Part shown: positions 32,001 through 46,502 of the stretch, in pieces
Layout of the letters: each line of letters starts with the position of its first letter
Numbering within the stretch: position 1 is the first letter of the stretch
Source: Drosophila pseudoobscura
Lineage: Eukaryota; Arthropoda; Insecta; Diptera; Drosophilidae
Direction of reading: 5' to 3'
Length of the DNA: 64,000 nt
Assembly (NCBI RefSeq): GCF_009870125.1
Contig: NC_046681.1
Span: forward strand, 20,225,001-20,289,000
Translations under genes and position numbers: made by a program
The notes under the pieces: generated by a model
Told to the model about the DNA's origin: nothing
Databases searched by the model: none
The model's input: only the letters and a program-made list of their open reading frames with translations

Positions 32001-34364
32001 CACAGATCCTGTAAAAGATGGCGGCACGGGCCTGCAGACCGCAGATGTCCGCCAGAGTCTGGCTGTGGGTCTGTCTGCCGGCATTGTTGGTTTCACTTTT
32101 AGATTTATGCTTTTAGATTTTAATGAAAAGCCACATTTATGTAGATGCCGGTCTCCCGCTCCCCGGCCAGAATCCGACCCAAAAGATGGAAGGGCCGCCC
32201 GAGAGGGAAACATGCAAATTCGGTGATTCGGTGGGGAGAGCGGGGGGAGGGGCTCGGCCAATTTAAGGTCCATAACTCACGCCGCAACGTGAAAGAAATT
32301 AGTCCAGGCAACGGAGTCTCATCCTCGTGCTTTGTTATCGAAAGTGCAAATCAAAAACTTGATTTGTGGCCAAGACAGGAAGGACAGTACATATACGAAA
32401 AATATTAATTTTTACTGCCTCAACAGTGCGCCGGCATATTTCTAACTTTAAAGTTTTAAAACGAGTCCAATTGTGGCAAGATGTGGTACTTGTTTCTCCA
32501 CCAACCATTCAGGCATTCATAAAGGCCTCCAGTACGGCATTTCCATATAACACCTGTGGTATAGTGGTATAGTGGCATAGTGGGGCTATTCATTCGCATC
32601 AATGGCAGGCCTAGTTCACTCGATCATTTCGCACTTGAAGCACAATCGGCTGGCTGCCAATTAGGAGCAGAAATTAAAAAAAAAAAAAGAGCCCATCGGC
32701 CCGAGTGTGCTCCATTTTTTATCGGCACGCAAACAAGCCGTAGTATCTAGGGTCCGCCAGTTGCCTGTCCGGCTATCTATCGACGAGTATCTATTGGGGG
32801 CGCACACGCACACACTGTTGCTGTTGGCAACGCGTGTGTGGCGGCAACAACAAGCTTCTTGCAACAGCAATTTGAAGAGCATTGGATCAGCGTAAGCCTC
32901 TAGCAGCTTGTAGGCAGGCAGTGGCAAATAAACAGCCAAGGATGTTCCACACCCACACACCCACACACACACACCAGCCAAACGCGCTGTGCAAAAAGTG
33001 TAGCATACAACTCGGGGCGGCGCCATCAGCAACATCTGCTGCCGTTGCCGTTGCCGTTGTTGTTGTCGTTGCTGTTGCCGTTTCTGTTGCTGCTGCATGG
33101 CAACTGCACATTACCGTTTTGTAGTTTTTCATGCATTCATTTTGATAGTTAGCCAGGCGGCAGCTCACTGAAAATATTGCCCCGGCAAAGGACAGCGCCC
33201 AGAAGTGAGCTTGGCAGCGCAGGACCCAGGGGCACAGTGGAACAGGGCGAAGAGATGGCACAATAGAAGACAGCGAAGATCATTGGCGGCTGTTCAGGGA
33301 ACAGATGTACACAAATATACCAGCCACCTATGGAATGCTTTATCGAAGCCACCGGCATGTGCAATCCATCGGGAAAAGCTACATATTCCGTTGTTCTTGA
33401 AGAAGCTCCTTTGTTTTCTCTTTCTCTGTTTGTGAAACGTTGATGCCCATCCACTGTGCGAGTGTCTGGGGATTGGTTCAACTGATAAACAAGCGCAGGA
33501 GGTATCGGACTCTCTCTCTTTTGCACTCTTTTGGTGGGTCGTGTCTCCTGTTCCGGCCACTGGATGGGCACGCATGTGTGCCCATCCCTGCCTGCTGTGC
33601 TGCAACTTGACCCCAGGTCAAATGCAACAAGATGCGGTGCGTTGAGTGCCGTTGCTGCTGTTGCCGCTGTTCCTGCTGTTCCTCCTGCTTCTGTGGCCGT
33701 TGTTGCAAATGAAATTTTTCTTCAATTAGTTTATTTTCACACCAATGATTTTGATTTCAGATCCGATGGAGAGCCAGGGCCCAGCACCCAGCACCCAAGC
33801 CCTGGCACCACTCTGGGGTAGCTTCCAGCCAGATCCTTGTCTGGTCAATCGTGTTGCTTTTGCTGTTGCGGATGGTGGATGCTGTTGCTGCTGCATCGGC
33901 CTGTTAACGAGTGTGTGGCAATTAAGGCATCGCGTAATTGTTGCCAGTTGCTGGCCGATACCGATGCTCGACTGACGCGGCAACAATATCATTGAACTGA
34001 AGTGAAGTCCCATCCCATCCCGTGTCGTCCCTTCCCGTCCCGTCCCGGCATTTCTTTACCATTGAACATTGAACATTTTGTTGTGAAGCGCCAATTTTTG
34101 GATTGCTTTCCACTTGATGGTTTTTCGAAATGGAAAACCCAAACAAAATAGAGAGAGGGCCGCAACTGGAAATGATTGAAGTGGGGGCCAATTTTGAGCC
34201 TCTCTACGGGGATATACATTATGCAGAGGCCTCAAATCAGGTACTCGGCAGGTAGAAGCCATACCATTACCTTTAGTTGCTGCCACACTACGTATACGCC
34301 ACGTAAGGCAGGAAAAAATGAATTGGATTTGTCAGCCATCTTCCTGTGTCTCGCTGTGTGCGCG

Positions 34365-34386
34365 CGTGTGTGTGTGTGTGTGTGTG
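34365..34386. repeat. (GT)n microsatellite
   Basis: Eleven GT dinucleotides directly following a CGCGCG tract, so Z-DNA-prone alternating purine-pyrimidine sequence. Confidence 0.9.
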
Positions 34387-37300
34387 GTAGGCACAACTAA
34401 AGGATATCAGCGAGAGAGTAGCACCGCATATTCAAGAAATGAGCATGCGATACACGTGCTTTGGCAATTTGTCACATGAGCCTCTAAAATATGCCCAAGG
34501 GTGTACGGGCCTAGGACTCGCAGTGGCCCCAACCGCACAGAAATAGTGGGGCGTCCTGAAAAGTGATTTCCCAGACGTATCACTCTTTCAGCTCTTGCCT
34601 TATATTACTCTAGGATTCCCTTTCAAAGCCTATAAACTTTGTGCCCTGCCAAATCCTCATGAATATATTCTGGAGAGGTTTAGAGATAGCAAATCATTGA
34701 CGAATCATTCCCTTTACTTCCCTGAAAAACGTCTGCTAAATGGTGGCGATTTCCCTTTTCGGAACCTCCTCCGGAACCCTACACACATTCAGATGGCAGG
34801 CAGCTTAGCGTGAAGAAAAATATGAAGTCTAGCGAAGATTAGATAATTTTTCAAGATAAACGCAGAAAGTTCGGAGCCAGTCTTAGACGCAGGAAAATTC
34901 TTAAAATACACACATACACGTGTACGTATATTTCGGGGCATGTATGTATGTGTGCCGACATTTAAATGAAGCAATCAATAAAATGCTGTAACAATTTCCA
35001 TTAGACTGTGGAAGTTTTCAATTTGTACGGTGAATTTTTCTGCTTTTGGTGTGGATTTTTGTGTGTGTTTTCAGTATTTACTTTTCATTTCAACAGCTGT
35101 TTTTCTGTTTTTTATTGTTTCCAACAGATGCACACACATGAGGCCAGACCCAGACCCAGACACACATACAGATACAGATACAGATACAGTCACCGACACG
35201 GACATAATTTAATTTCACATGCCTTGGCTGTGCTAAACTTTTGTGCCTTTGCCCTCGCGTCTCATTTGCAAATTTAAGTTATGTAGATTATAATTAGAAA
35301 AGTTTTTTGGCCCCGGCAAAAACTTTGCTTACAGCCAACACAACCACGCCCACCACCCACCCACCGAGGGGTGGTCTCATCATAAAGTCATAAAATTATA
35401 GGTAAACGCTTACGTGCAGCGGTGGGGAGGGACCCCCCCCCTAATTAATTACCACGGAATTTACAAAAAGGGTTTGCACAAATAATAAGAATCGTATAAA
35501 TGGCGCGCAATATGAAACTAATCACTTTTAATTGGTCCACAAAAGAAACGACGACAGGGGAGAGGGAAACATTTTTGGGACCAACGTCCGCAACCCTTCC
35601 TGGGTATCCGTCGAAAAGTCAGGGATTTTTAAAGTTATGTCCGCTATTAAAATATAAAATTGTATTGTTCAACCCAAGACGGAGTCCCGAAGTTTTGGCA
35701 AATTTATGGCCCGGAAACGGTACTCAAGAAGTATCACAACAAAAAGTTGTGAATTATTAAATCGTATTAAAATGAAGCCAATTAATTGCGGGACTTCCAT
35801 AGTGTTGTGTTGTGTACAGAAAACCCGATTTGGTTGGTTGATTTTTCCCAGAATTGCAGGTGTTTTTATTGAAATTAATTTCGTTGGAGGCAAACGGAGA
35901 TCTTGGCGGGAAGGAAGCAGGGAAGTCTCATATAAAATAATAATCAAGTATTTTCCTCAAATTATTTAACGTGTGTATCGTACACACTCCACGATATAGG
36001 CATGGACATTTCTGCCAATCTCTGCCACACGCCAATTGTAGTTCTATTTTTTTTGCCGCAAAACATACGAAAATTCCATTACGTATACGACGTGTATACC
36101 TGATTGTGGCCGTTGTTTTTTGTTCGCCGTGCTGCTCTGGGCCCTGATTTACAGTTGTTTTTTGTGCTTTTTGCACCTCGCATGCTGGCAGATTTTTTAC
36201 GACTCACGTGCTCCTATAAAATGGCGAGCAGTCTGTGTCCGTGTCTGTGTCTGCGCCTGTGTCTGTGTCTGCGTGCCTGGGTCTGAAGTGGGAGCTGTGT
36301 TAATTATGCTTTTAAGCAAATTAGCAACTGCATTGATGTACGTGAATAATGCGAAATCGATTTTGGCGAGCAGGCCAATAAATTTCCCACAAAACAAGAC
36401 CAGGCGTCAAAGCAGAAAAACGGCGAAACAAAAAACAAAAAAACAGGTGCCAACATGTGTGTAAATCGGCGAATGTTTTTTGCACACTTTGCTTACCGCA
36501 AACGCGTGGGGTTAATGTCGGTGGGGCTTAAAGCCGGGCCCGTTCTTTAATTTATTTTCATAATTTTTTTGATATTTATTTCGTTTGTGCGTTTTTGATA
36601 ATTACAAAGGAAATCCTATTAGCGTCGCTTATTTATGCTAATTTCGTTATTTTCGCTTAATTTTTGAAACATGAGTGCCTTGTTATCTCTTACCCACTGC
36701 ACAGCAGCGGCAGCAATGGCAGTGGCATCTATGAGGAGGAGCTGCCGTTAATTTCATTTGCCTTCTATGACAGGGGGCACTCGAGGTGGAGAATGGAGGA
36801 GTCTGGTGCAGAGGCGGGCCCAGCACGCACCATTCAAATTAAGCAATGCGTACATTATAATCTTCTATTCGATGGGCGGCAGACGAGTGTACCTGTGCTG
36901 GAGATGGAGGAGATCCCTGCCATGTCGCTTTCAATTATGTCACATGCGCAGTGCCTCTCCTTCGGGCCGGGCCGGGCCGGGCCGGGCCGCATGTCTGCCA
37001 GTCGAGCATAACAATCACGACACACGCCCAAGATTGTCATCTATTAGGGGCAAATGTCCTTTGCCACTTAGCCCCACCATCCCCACTCCCACTCGCAATA
37101 CCAGCCCACACACGAATCTATCCCCAGGCCAATTTCTGATGAATTTTTACCTTTTTCACTTTATGCGACATGAATAGACGTCGAAATTTTTGGCGTGGCC
37201 TCTTAATTGGCAAACCTTATTAATATTTCATTATGTCTGATATTCTTAGAAAACAAATTTTTTTGCATTATTTTCTACATTTTATTTTGTTGTACACGTA

Positions 37301-39440
37301 AGCCTTCAAGGCATCCGGCACAAAGCGAACTAATTAAAATGCAACCTGAGTTTCTGAAAAGGAAAAGAAAGGGTACAGAGGAAGTGAACGAACAGGGTGT
37401 CCTGTGTATCGATCCTGTGGTCGATAACAGGACTTTTAATCAACAGATTGTAGTCTGAAGTATAATTAATCCACTCTCTTGTTGGGAGCATATTTGATAT
37501 GCCTTTTGGGCCAATTACCTATTTTATTGCCGGCTATAAAAAGTCAACTTTTGTTGCCCAACGTGCTCTCAAGGCACTCCTCGCTCTAGATCAAGAAAAT
37601 CTGCTCCATTGTTTCAATTTATTATTAACTTTTATACCTTAAACGAAACTTTATTTACCAATAAATGTGCTGCAGCTCTCTCGGCCGGGCGCTGGGGCTG
37701 AACAATTTTTATAGCTTTTTAAGCCAATTTTCGTTAACGCCCCAATTGCTGGCCCATTTATGCGCTCTTGTCAAAGGTGAAGGTCATTAAAATGGCTCTC
37801 GGCTCCTGTTACCCGCTTTGATTGTGAGCTCATCCGATTTGTGAGCTTAGGCAAATTCTGTCAAGCCCTGGTAATTGGCTCTAACTCCCAGGTAAGTTGG
37901 CAGTTGTCCGATTTGTATTTTGCGAGCCCCAAAAACAAAGTTCAACTACAAGTTTGTAAATTTCCCAGAAAACAGGAACCCAGAGGGAGAGGCCGGCCTT
38001 GCCTTGCTTGATTTACTTTTATTAGCCGTATCTTTCGGGCTTTCGGGCTGCTACTCTTTGTATTTCTGGCGAATACTTGACATTTTTACGAGTATGACAA
38101 GAAACTGTCTGATGGTAGATGGTAGCTGGTAGATGGTAGAGGAACTCATGGAACCGTCATGCCACTCACATGCAATTCCTGATTTTGTCATACCCTCGCA
38201 CCCGGCCCCGGGGCCCTGGTGAAATAAAAATGAGCTACTGAGCTGTGACGACAACGACAGCGTTCAAAACCCCACCGCCAACTATCCAACAACGGGAATA
38301 ACAGCCTGGCAGCCTTACAGCCCCACAGCCCCACAGCCTCGCAGAAAGGGAGAACAAAAATGGGAAAAAATTACTAGCATAATAACGCAAATATTTTATG
38401 ATACACAGGCAGCACAGGCAGCAGCAACAACAAGTCTGGGAAATCAGAGGAAAGCCAAGAACTTAAGTAGCTCGGGGCGAGCGAGCAAAGAAACAAAGTA
38501 AATAAAATTTTCTTTTATTTTTTTTCGGCTACAAAATTTCCGAGTGTATATATTTTGACTTTGTCATTGAGTTTGTAACAAAGGGAATCTATTTATATAT
38601 TATTTATAAGCAAGTGCAAATTATTATTGATTCGGTTGAAGGATTCCTAATAGTTTTCCAGGATAGAAATGATCTATTGATTCCATAGCTCCCAGGTTTA
38701 TGAGGATTTTTGCCCTTAAAACTTTCTTCATTGTCTCGGAAGAGTATTTACAAATTTACCATTAAAAAAACATGGAAATTCTCACTTTGTGTTTTTTTTT
38801 TTGGATGATACTTCGTTTCTTATTTATACGCTGGCGGCGCACGCATAACTTGCATTGAGGTTAATTTTTGTTGGGGTTGTGATTGGGGTATTTTGCCCTC
38901 CGCGTTGACATGGGGGCTAGATGATGGAGGGGGGGTGCCCTGATGGAGGGGGGGATGACGGATTGCAACTACCCAGAGCCAGCTGATTGTGAATGCCTCG
39001 GGGCGGAGACACAATCAGTTGTGCCCGCTTTGGGCCAATGGATGCTTCATTTAAAAAGCAAATAAAATTAAAATACGCACACACACACACACATACAGAG
39101 AGAAGTATTTATATGTTTCAATGTGTATATGTAGGAAGGTTTTTTGCCAGATCAAACAGTCGAATTATGGGCAAATACGTGCATCCAGAGCCGCTGAGAC
39201 TTCAATCATGGCCAGCTTGGGGGCCAGATTTGCTGGGAGTATCTGTGCGATGGCGATGGCAAATTAAAAGCAAATATCATTGGCGAAAAAAATCAATTAA
39301 AATCAAATAAGGCTTTGGGTAAATATGCAGCTGATTTAAAATTATTTTTATGCTGCCACAAGCGGCAGGAACGGCAGCTGATGCCTCTCTTGCCGCCCTT
39401 GCCGCCTCATTAAAGCACACAAATTATTGAAAGAACGAGG

Positions 39441-39530
39441 GCCAGGCACCAGGCACCAGGCACCAAGACCAGGACCAGGACAAGGCCTGAGCCAGGACCA
39501 CGACCACGACCAGGACCAGGACCTGGCCTG
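39441..39530. repeat. Degenerate CCAGGA/CCAGGCA minisatellite
   Basis: Successive CCAGGCA units (7 bp) pass into CCAGGA and CCACGA units (6 bp). Such GC-rich hexamers stand out from the surrounding AT-rich DNA. Confidence 0.75.
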
Positions 39531-42413
39531 AGCAATTGGCAAGCCCTCGGAATCAACAGGGACCACCGACACTCGATAGTGTTTCAATGGGCGCTTCGCC
39601 ACTCGACACGGCCATTGCAGTCGTGGCGGCATTGCAGTCTCTCCTCCTCCCCCCCTCCCAACCTCGCCCAGCCGCACTGTGGGCCTCATCAGTCAAGTGC
39701 AATTCAATGGCGGCTCCACGGACTCCGATTCGAGGACAAACAAGAAAGCGGACAATTAATAAAAATGGAATTTACTTTTATGCATCGCCCTGCACTCGGA
39801 CTCTCTCTCTCTCCCTTTCTCTCTATGTCTCTCTGTCTCCATGTCTCCCTGTCGCTGTGGCTGCCGCCATGTCCGGCAATGTCAAACAATCTTTTGGTCC
39901 TTTTGTGCACTTGTTGGCAAATTATTCCGCATCTCATCATAATGATAATTACGTGGAGAGGGTGTCATTGGAGAGCGGCTTGCCCGTCGAAATGTTTCGC
40001 CAAGAAAGAAGATTGTTGAAATAATCGATTGACCAATGCGTCTGACAGGGCCCCAGAGTGATTTATACTGGAAAACAGTCAATCAAATTAAGGCGAGAAC
40101 GGGCCGCGCCAACGAACTGATGTTCATCGAACGGAGACCATTACCATACCGACCATCCCCGGACTGATTGAAGCCTTTCATTTCAGTTCACAAATTAAAG
40201 AGATTCTGCCAGCGGCTGAGCAATGTATATTATGGAACAATGGAGCTTACAGCGCCTGATAGAATAACATTCTGAATGGCACTTTCCTCTGGATTTTCTT
40301 ATACAGATTCGGGGGGGGATTACAGGAAGGCAATGAACAGTACAGGAACGTAGTCCAGTCCAGATTGCTGATGGCTGATTGAAGGCATTCCCTCGACAAG
40401 GGGCTGGAAATAAGAGGATGGTTCGACTAAGGAAAGATACAAATTCTATAGGTTTTTGCGTGGAGGAGTGGATTCATGTAGGTATAAAAAAGGTTTCCAG
40501 AGCAGGATAGAAGGAAAAACTCTCGATTCACATTCCAAAGGGCTCTCACTTTCCATTTTTCTGATCTATCTACACTTTTTCTGCCATTTCTGTTTTCAAT
40601 GAAGGAGGGAAAGGCTGGAACTTCTCCTTTAAACAATGTCCCCAACCTTTGGATGAGCTTCCTTTTGGTTTCCCCCCCCTCCACAAAAAAAATCACTAAA
40701 TTTCAATTGTAATTGTCCCACAAATGCACGGTCTAATCTGGCAAATGACATCGGACTCTGAGGCGGCTTTTGTCATAAGTTCCACCCGTGGCCATTTACA
40801 TCTCGACCAACATCTCATTTGGTTATCTCGGATCCACCAAGTTTGCTTTTGCCACATTTATTTGCACCCAACCTTGTGCCCGCTTAAGTGGCTAAAAAAA
40901 AAAATATAAGAAAAAGCGAAAACTTTTCTGGCCGCAGCGAACTAAAAATTAAAATTAAAAATTATTACACACAATTCGGAGAAGGAAACCTTTTTTTCCG
41001 CCCCGCTTAAATTACGGCGACAAGGTATTTGTGCTTAGGGGGGAGGGTGGCGTGGGGGTATGGGGTGATGGGGTCGCCCGGTTAAACAAAGGCCAAAGGC
41101 AACCCTTGAGCAAATAATACTTAAACCCTCATTAAAGTAACTGAAAAGTTACAAAAAAAAAGAAAAAGAAGAAGAGAAACCCCAAGGAAAAGCAAATGAA
41201 AAACAGGGAAAAATGTCACCCTTGCTCTGTTAATAAAAACGAAGAAAGGGCAAATACGAGTACGAATGCAAACTTGCCAGCAAGTCAAGCAAATTTGGCC
41301 AATTTGTTCCTGTTCCTGTTTCCTGGTGTCCATTGTCCGTTGTCCACTGTCCTTGGATCCAGTCCCCGGTTCCACTCTCGTTTTCCCCGTTCAAAGTAAT
41401 TAAGTTTTGTTTGGAATTTTTCTTATGCCTTTGTGCCGGACACTACTCGGCGAGCTTTACATTTCTGTCCTTCCTCTCTCCTCTCGTTCTGTATCCGGCA
41501 AATAATTTCAAACTGAAGTACAAACAAAAGGCATGGCCCAGAGTCGTAAATAGTTTGAGTTTCGGGTATGGGAGTAAGACTCTCGTTTCCTTCACTTCCA
41601 CTTCCGCTTCAACTTTCTCTCGCCACCCCTTTTGGGCGCTCATTAAGTCGAACTCTTTAACGCATTAGGGCGGGGGGGCCAAATGGGCCTCCCGTCAATG
41701 GCTAACCGATAATGTGACAGGGAAGGGCGTGAAAATGGCAACAGACCATGGCCAGAGCCAAGTCAGCGAAGTCCCGCCCTGGCTATCCGGTGGCTATCTC
41801 TTGGCCCTGTCGCCGGCCGGCCTCTGCATGCCATAAATAATTCGCATACTTCAATGTATTTTAAATATAATAAAATGGCCATCAAGAGTACATACTCGAA
41901 TCCTGTGTAGCTGCGTATCTGTGAGTGTAGGTGAAGCCTTTATGCTCTATAAGAAGGCAGAGTATAGGGAATAAATATCAAACGTTCGAGGGAGATATTA
42001 TATCTCCCATTCGGGATTTATAGCTGTTATCACCAGATTCTTTTGGCTTGTTTCATGTACTCAAACTCTTCTTAAAGGGCGTACAAGCTTCCGCTTTACG
42101 GGTCCTACGTATTCGCACACAACAAACAATATATTCGGGCATATACATATGTAATATGTTTATAAGAGAGTATGTACGAGTATGTCCACTTGGGTCGTCG
42201 TGTATTTAATTACTCGGGCAGGTTTCATTAAATGTATTTGGGTCCCGCATCCTGGCCTGTCCGCCACGGCTCGAATCGGATCGACTCCGTCTCCGTCTCC
42301 GTCTCTGGCTCTCCGTCTCTGGCTCTCTGGTAGTCCGTTTCTCCGTCTGGCTGACCATAAAGTATGCGGAATATCTTCCAATTATTTTTACCCGTGAACT
42401 GCATGTGCAGCCA

Positions 42414-42471
42414 CGTGCATGTCCGTGCATGTCTGTGCATGTCTGTGCATGTATGCGCCTGTCTGTGCGTG
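42414..42471. repeat. ~10-bp minisatellite, unit GTGCATGTCT
   Basis: Five to six tandem imperfect copies of GTGCATGTCT/GTGCATGTCC are visible. Confidence 0.8.
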
Positions 42472-44787
42472 CGAGTTCAAAGTGTTTGGGCAACAGGCGC
42501 CGCACCAAAGAGCCGAAAACAGAGACCGAGTTGGCCGCGAAAGGCAAATAAGAAAAAATGAAATGAAAGTTGGAGGTCTACTGGCATATCCTGCGGACCC
42601 CCACCACCCACCATTCGGCCGGCGGCCATTGTAAATTCGAGTTGAGAATGCATTTTGCATGCGTTAATTTTTCATTTTTAATTATTCGATTATAAAGACC
42701 TTAAATAATTGAAAGCCTCCCCAGCGGCAATCACAGGCTGCAGGCCAATAAAAATATTCGAGACGCATGTTCAGAATGGGCCCCACAATGGGAGAAGGGC
42801 TCGACGGCGAGGTACCTGATATAGGGGTGCAAAATATATGACAGAAGCTGGTTAGGGGCTGGGGGAAGGATGGACTAGAATGTCTGTTATTTATCTTGGA
42901 TACCTTAAAAGCGTTACATACCTTTCCTTGGCCTCCATATCCCTCCAAAAACAGGATATCACTCTCGTTTAAATTCTATTTAATCGCTCAAGATGATGCA
43001 TGGCATTATGTATTCAGGTGGCGCTTCGCTTGTAGCCTGTTTGCCAAATTAGTGAGGATTTTTCACGACTTGCTGGCCTTTTCTTTGTAGTGAAAATTAA
43101 TTTATTATACAGAAATTGTGTTCTGTAAAGCAGAACCCTCCTCGACTTTGCAGAAATATGCTTGTTCCGCAGCGCCTTTTGCGCTCAAAGTCAACACAGG
43201 CCACAAAGTCGCAAAATATTTAACAAAACACAGAATGCACAAAGATGAGAGTGAAACGAGAGAACGGAGGGGGGGAGGGGGGAAAAAAAAACCCCCGAAA
43301 ATACCAGAAAATACCAGAAAAAGGAAAGCAGTGCATGGCATGGCATGGCATGGTATTTGGCATTTTATTTGGCACTCCACTCGAGTAACTAACTTTATAA
43401 CGAGTGCAACTATTTGCACAGTAAATAAGTTGGCTGAAAAATCACCGGGCCTGGACCATGGGCAACTATTTGTTAACGTTTATAAACTAAACCGAAACTT
43501 GATGCTTAACGAAAGCAAGCCAAGGCGAGCGGAAGGTTGGCCCCCAAAAATTGTTGTTGTTGCTGCTCTGCACATATATTATTTTTGCTGAAAATGTTGC
43601 TAAAAATGCAAGTAAGCGGAGAGGCAGCGGCACAGTGGCAGTGGCAAAAGAAGCTGCAGCACAAGGCAAACATTTGTTTCACATATTTGTTGCCTTCCCT
43701 CAGATGACTTTGTGTATGATGAGGGGGGGAGCAGTGGGGGGGTCTTAACTATGCCCTTGGCACTCGCCTTTCCAGTCGGACTTTATTACTCATAGAGCAG
43801 GTAATTTTCCACTTACTAAAGGTAGTTCTAGTTGCAGGTCCGAACACTTTTCCATGGGGTCTCTGCTGATCATGGCATCCTGCTGAAACAAGTCGAAAAA
43901 TGTCATTCTTTTGGCTTCAGCCCTCACAGATACACACTCACACACACACATGTGTAGCCATATCCTGCTACAGACGTCAATGTCTGGGGAAATCTTGCGT
44001 CAATAACTTGCAACTGTTTATGAGACGACAAGGATGAGAACACGACAAAGATATCCGCCTCAAAGGACATATCCGCGAGCGAGGAATACTGCAAAAAATA
44101 CACAGAAAAATGTTCAAGTTTTAATGCATATAGAACATATATTTTGGAGTCTAGCTTGGACTGTCGGATTGGATCAATACGTGCGATGTCTTTGAGGGAA
44201 TGGCCGGAACGAACATTGCCATTGACACCAAAGCCAACTCTCTTGGAAAATATTTATAAGAATTGTTTTTGGGGATTTTTGGCAGCTCCCCCGCCCCCAC
44301 GCCATAATTGCTTGGAGCTTGTCCCAAGGCCGAAATGCAGCGCCGAAATTTCAGCTTAAATTTCATCTCAGAAAAGTAGAGGAAAAACTTTTCGTTTATA
44401 ATGAGCGGAAAATCAAAAGGAAATCTTTGGATTTCATTACCATTGCTAGCAAATGCGACTTGATTGATTGTTTCGCACACTTAATTTAATGAATTATTTA
44501 AGCAAACGAAAACAAAGCTAAATGCTTATGGCCTGCCTTTTTTTTTCGTATTTTTTAGGTATTATTTTTTTGTTGAAAGTTTTCTTTCCGCCTTTGGGGA
44601 CAGCGACAACAAAAAGAAGAAGCAGCATTAGCCAAAGGAAGAAGTAAACCATTAATAAAATGTTTCATTTATTCATTCATTTATTTAGCTTTCTTTTCTC
44701 TCTTTCTTTTCGGTTGCGTGTCTGTTTTTCTGCTTGATTAACATAATCCTCCATTTATTATGAGTGTACAGACATATATAGAGACAT

Positions 44788-44816
44788 GTATGTGTGTGTG
44801 TGTGTGTGTGCGTGTG
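44788..44816. repeat. (GT)n microsatellite
   Basis: TGTATG passes into ten GT dinucleotides, then CGTGTGGGGGG. Confidence 0.85.
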
Positions 44817-45488
44817 GGGGGGGCTGTGATTTAATTATGTAATAGTTTGACTGAAGTGGACTTTGGCCTAAGCTGCGTGTTGATCTGCCTTTGGCCTTTG
44901 TCTGTGTGCGTCTCAGTATTATTTTAATTGATTCGTCTTGGCCCGTTGTGTGCTGCTGCCTTGGCATTGGCCAGGTTATCTCGTAGACAGCTTTGTTGAG
45001 TGCTCAACAGACCGAGACCGCAGCCTGATTGCAAAATGGCTGAGCCACTTGATGGGGCACGAGATTGCTTTTCCCCAACACTGAAATATGACACAAGTGA
45101 CGACTGACAGTCTGGTTGGTTAATTAAATTAGAATTAACGATTCACAGCTATTTTTGAGCCCTATTTGTACTTCGCTCCGATGGTCGGACCACAGTAACC
45201 CCTGACTCAGTCGACATTTATCAAGAAATCATACTTTACCCCGCGGCAAAGTACACATGAAAGTCACCAAAAGTTTGGCAAGTCCCCTCCGCAGAAAACT
45301 CCGCAAAAGGAAAAAACTGTCAAGACTCTAAATACTTTTGAATACTTCTTTTCAACTCTGGCAAAATAGAAAATGGAAAAGAAAGCAGGGGTCCGAAAAA
45401 GGAAAACAATAAATAATATAAATGTGTAAGGAATTCCAAGGAATTAGCATAATTTCTCGGTGTTGAGAGTGTCCGCAGAGAGTCCCTT

Positions 45489-45507
45489 CCCCCCCCCCCC
45501 CCCCCCC
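45489..45507. repeat. Poly(C) run of 19
   Basis: Nineteen consecutive C follow AGTCCCTT. The length in an assembly should be treated as approximate. Confidence 0.95.
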
Positions 45508-46465
45508 AATGCTCCGGTTTGCCCGAGTTTTTGCTAGCATATGGGCCACGATTTTGGACAACTGTCCGCAGCTCCCTGACCCGACCCGACCCCGACTCCG
45601 ACTCCGACCTCGACCTGATCTTGGGTACTTGCCTGGGCATTAGTGTCCGGTATGGGCATTGTACTTGGAAAAGTTTTTTCCTTTTGACCATTGTGCATTG
45701 TACGAGACTGTTTCCATACCCTGGAATCATCAGGGTAGAGGGTTGTATGGGCCTGAAGGCAGTGGAGATGGCAGGGAATGGAGGGGACATCTTTGGCTAT
45801 GGGAGATGAGTTTTTGAGTAGCTTTTAAAAGGTGGAAAAAGGTGTACAGTTCTGGTGTACAGTTTTTCAACGAATAAAGGAGTTAATATAAATATTTCAT
45901 ATATATTACCCACAATATCTGTAGGACATCATTAAGTCGATTTGGGGAGTGATGAAAAACCCACTGTTTGTGGAGCCTGGTGTTGGGCAAAGTTTAAACT
46001 TTGCTGCTTGTCCTGGGCATAAGTCAAACACGTGCCAGGAGCAAGTTGCCAAGTCCTGTTCCGGGCCACACTCGTGCACCTGCTAACTGGCGAGGGAGAG
46101 AGAATTTAAATTCCGCACTTGCCCCAAAAGTCCACAGGGTGTAACAATTCTCCATCGACTCGCACACACACACACAGAGTGTGGCGTTTTTTTGGGGCAA
46201 AACAGTGAAATGAATAGCTAATCTTTAGAATAAATTAAATGAATTTTTCCCTTCTTTTCTTTTCTTTATTGGCAACACTTTCCCTCTCTGCAACTGGTGC
46301 TGCTGCTACTCCTCTCTCTGCTGTGTGTGTGTGTGGTTTCGGGCAAAGTAAATCGCATTAATTTGGTATGCTGACCACAAAACTGGGGATTTATTAAATA
46401 GTCAACTGAAACTCGCATCCAGCGCCACCAACAAAGGCTTGGCTCTGGCCAAGTGAGACGTGCGT

Positions 46466-46501
<36 letters not shown>
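46466..46501 (+). repeat. (CA)n tract at the 5' junction of the retrotransposon
   Basis: About 17 AC dinucleotides end exactly where the retrotransposon sequence (GCTCACCCGTGTGG) begins. The matching tract after the element's poly(A) at 51546-51580 shows that the element split a CA repeat. Confidence 0.92.

Positions 46502-46502
<1 letters not shown>

Larger units (their letters stand above)
29032..46465. other. ~17.4 kb non-coding region, no gene seen
   Basis: No frame here shows a recognisable domain, splice-linked coding structure or codon pattern. The sequence is typical fly intergenic or intronic DNA: AT-rich blocks with TAATTA-type cores, and many CA/GT, CTG and short pyrimidine repeats (for example 30240-30285, 31761-31785, 33030-33095, 36230-36285). 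It could be regulatory DNA or a long intron of a gene whose exons lie outside the window. I saw no tRNA or known microRNA, but I did not scan for structured RNAs systematically. Confidence 0.55.

Noticed and set aside
36664..37177. 115- and 139-codon frames around 36.7-37.2 kb
   Set aside because: Overlapping frames through a GGGCC simple repeat, with no domain, splice context or codon pattern.
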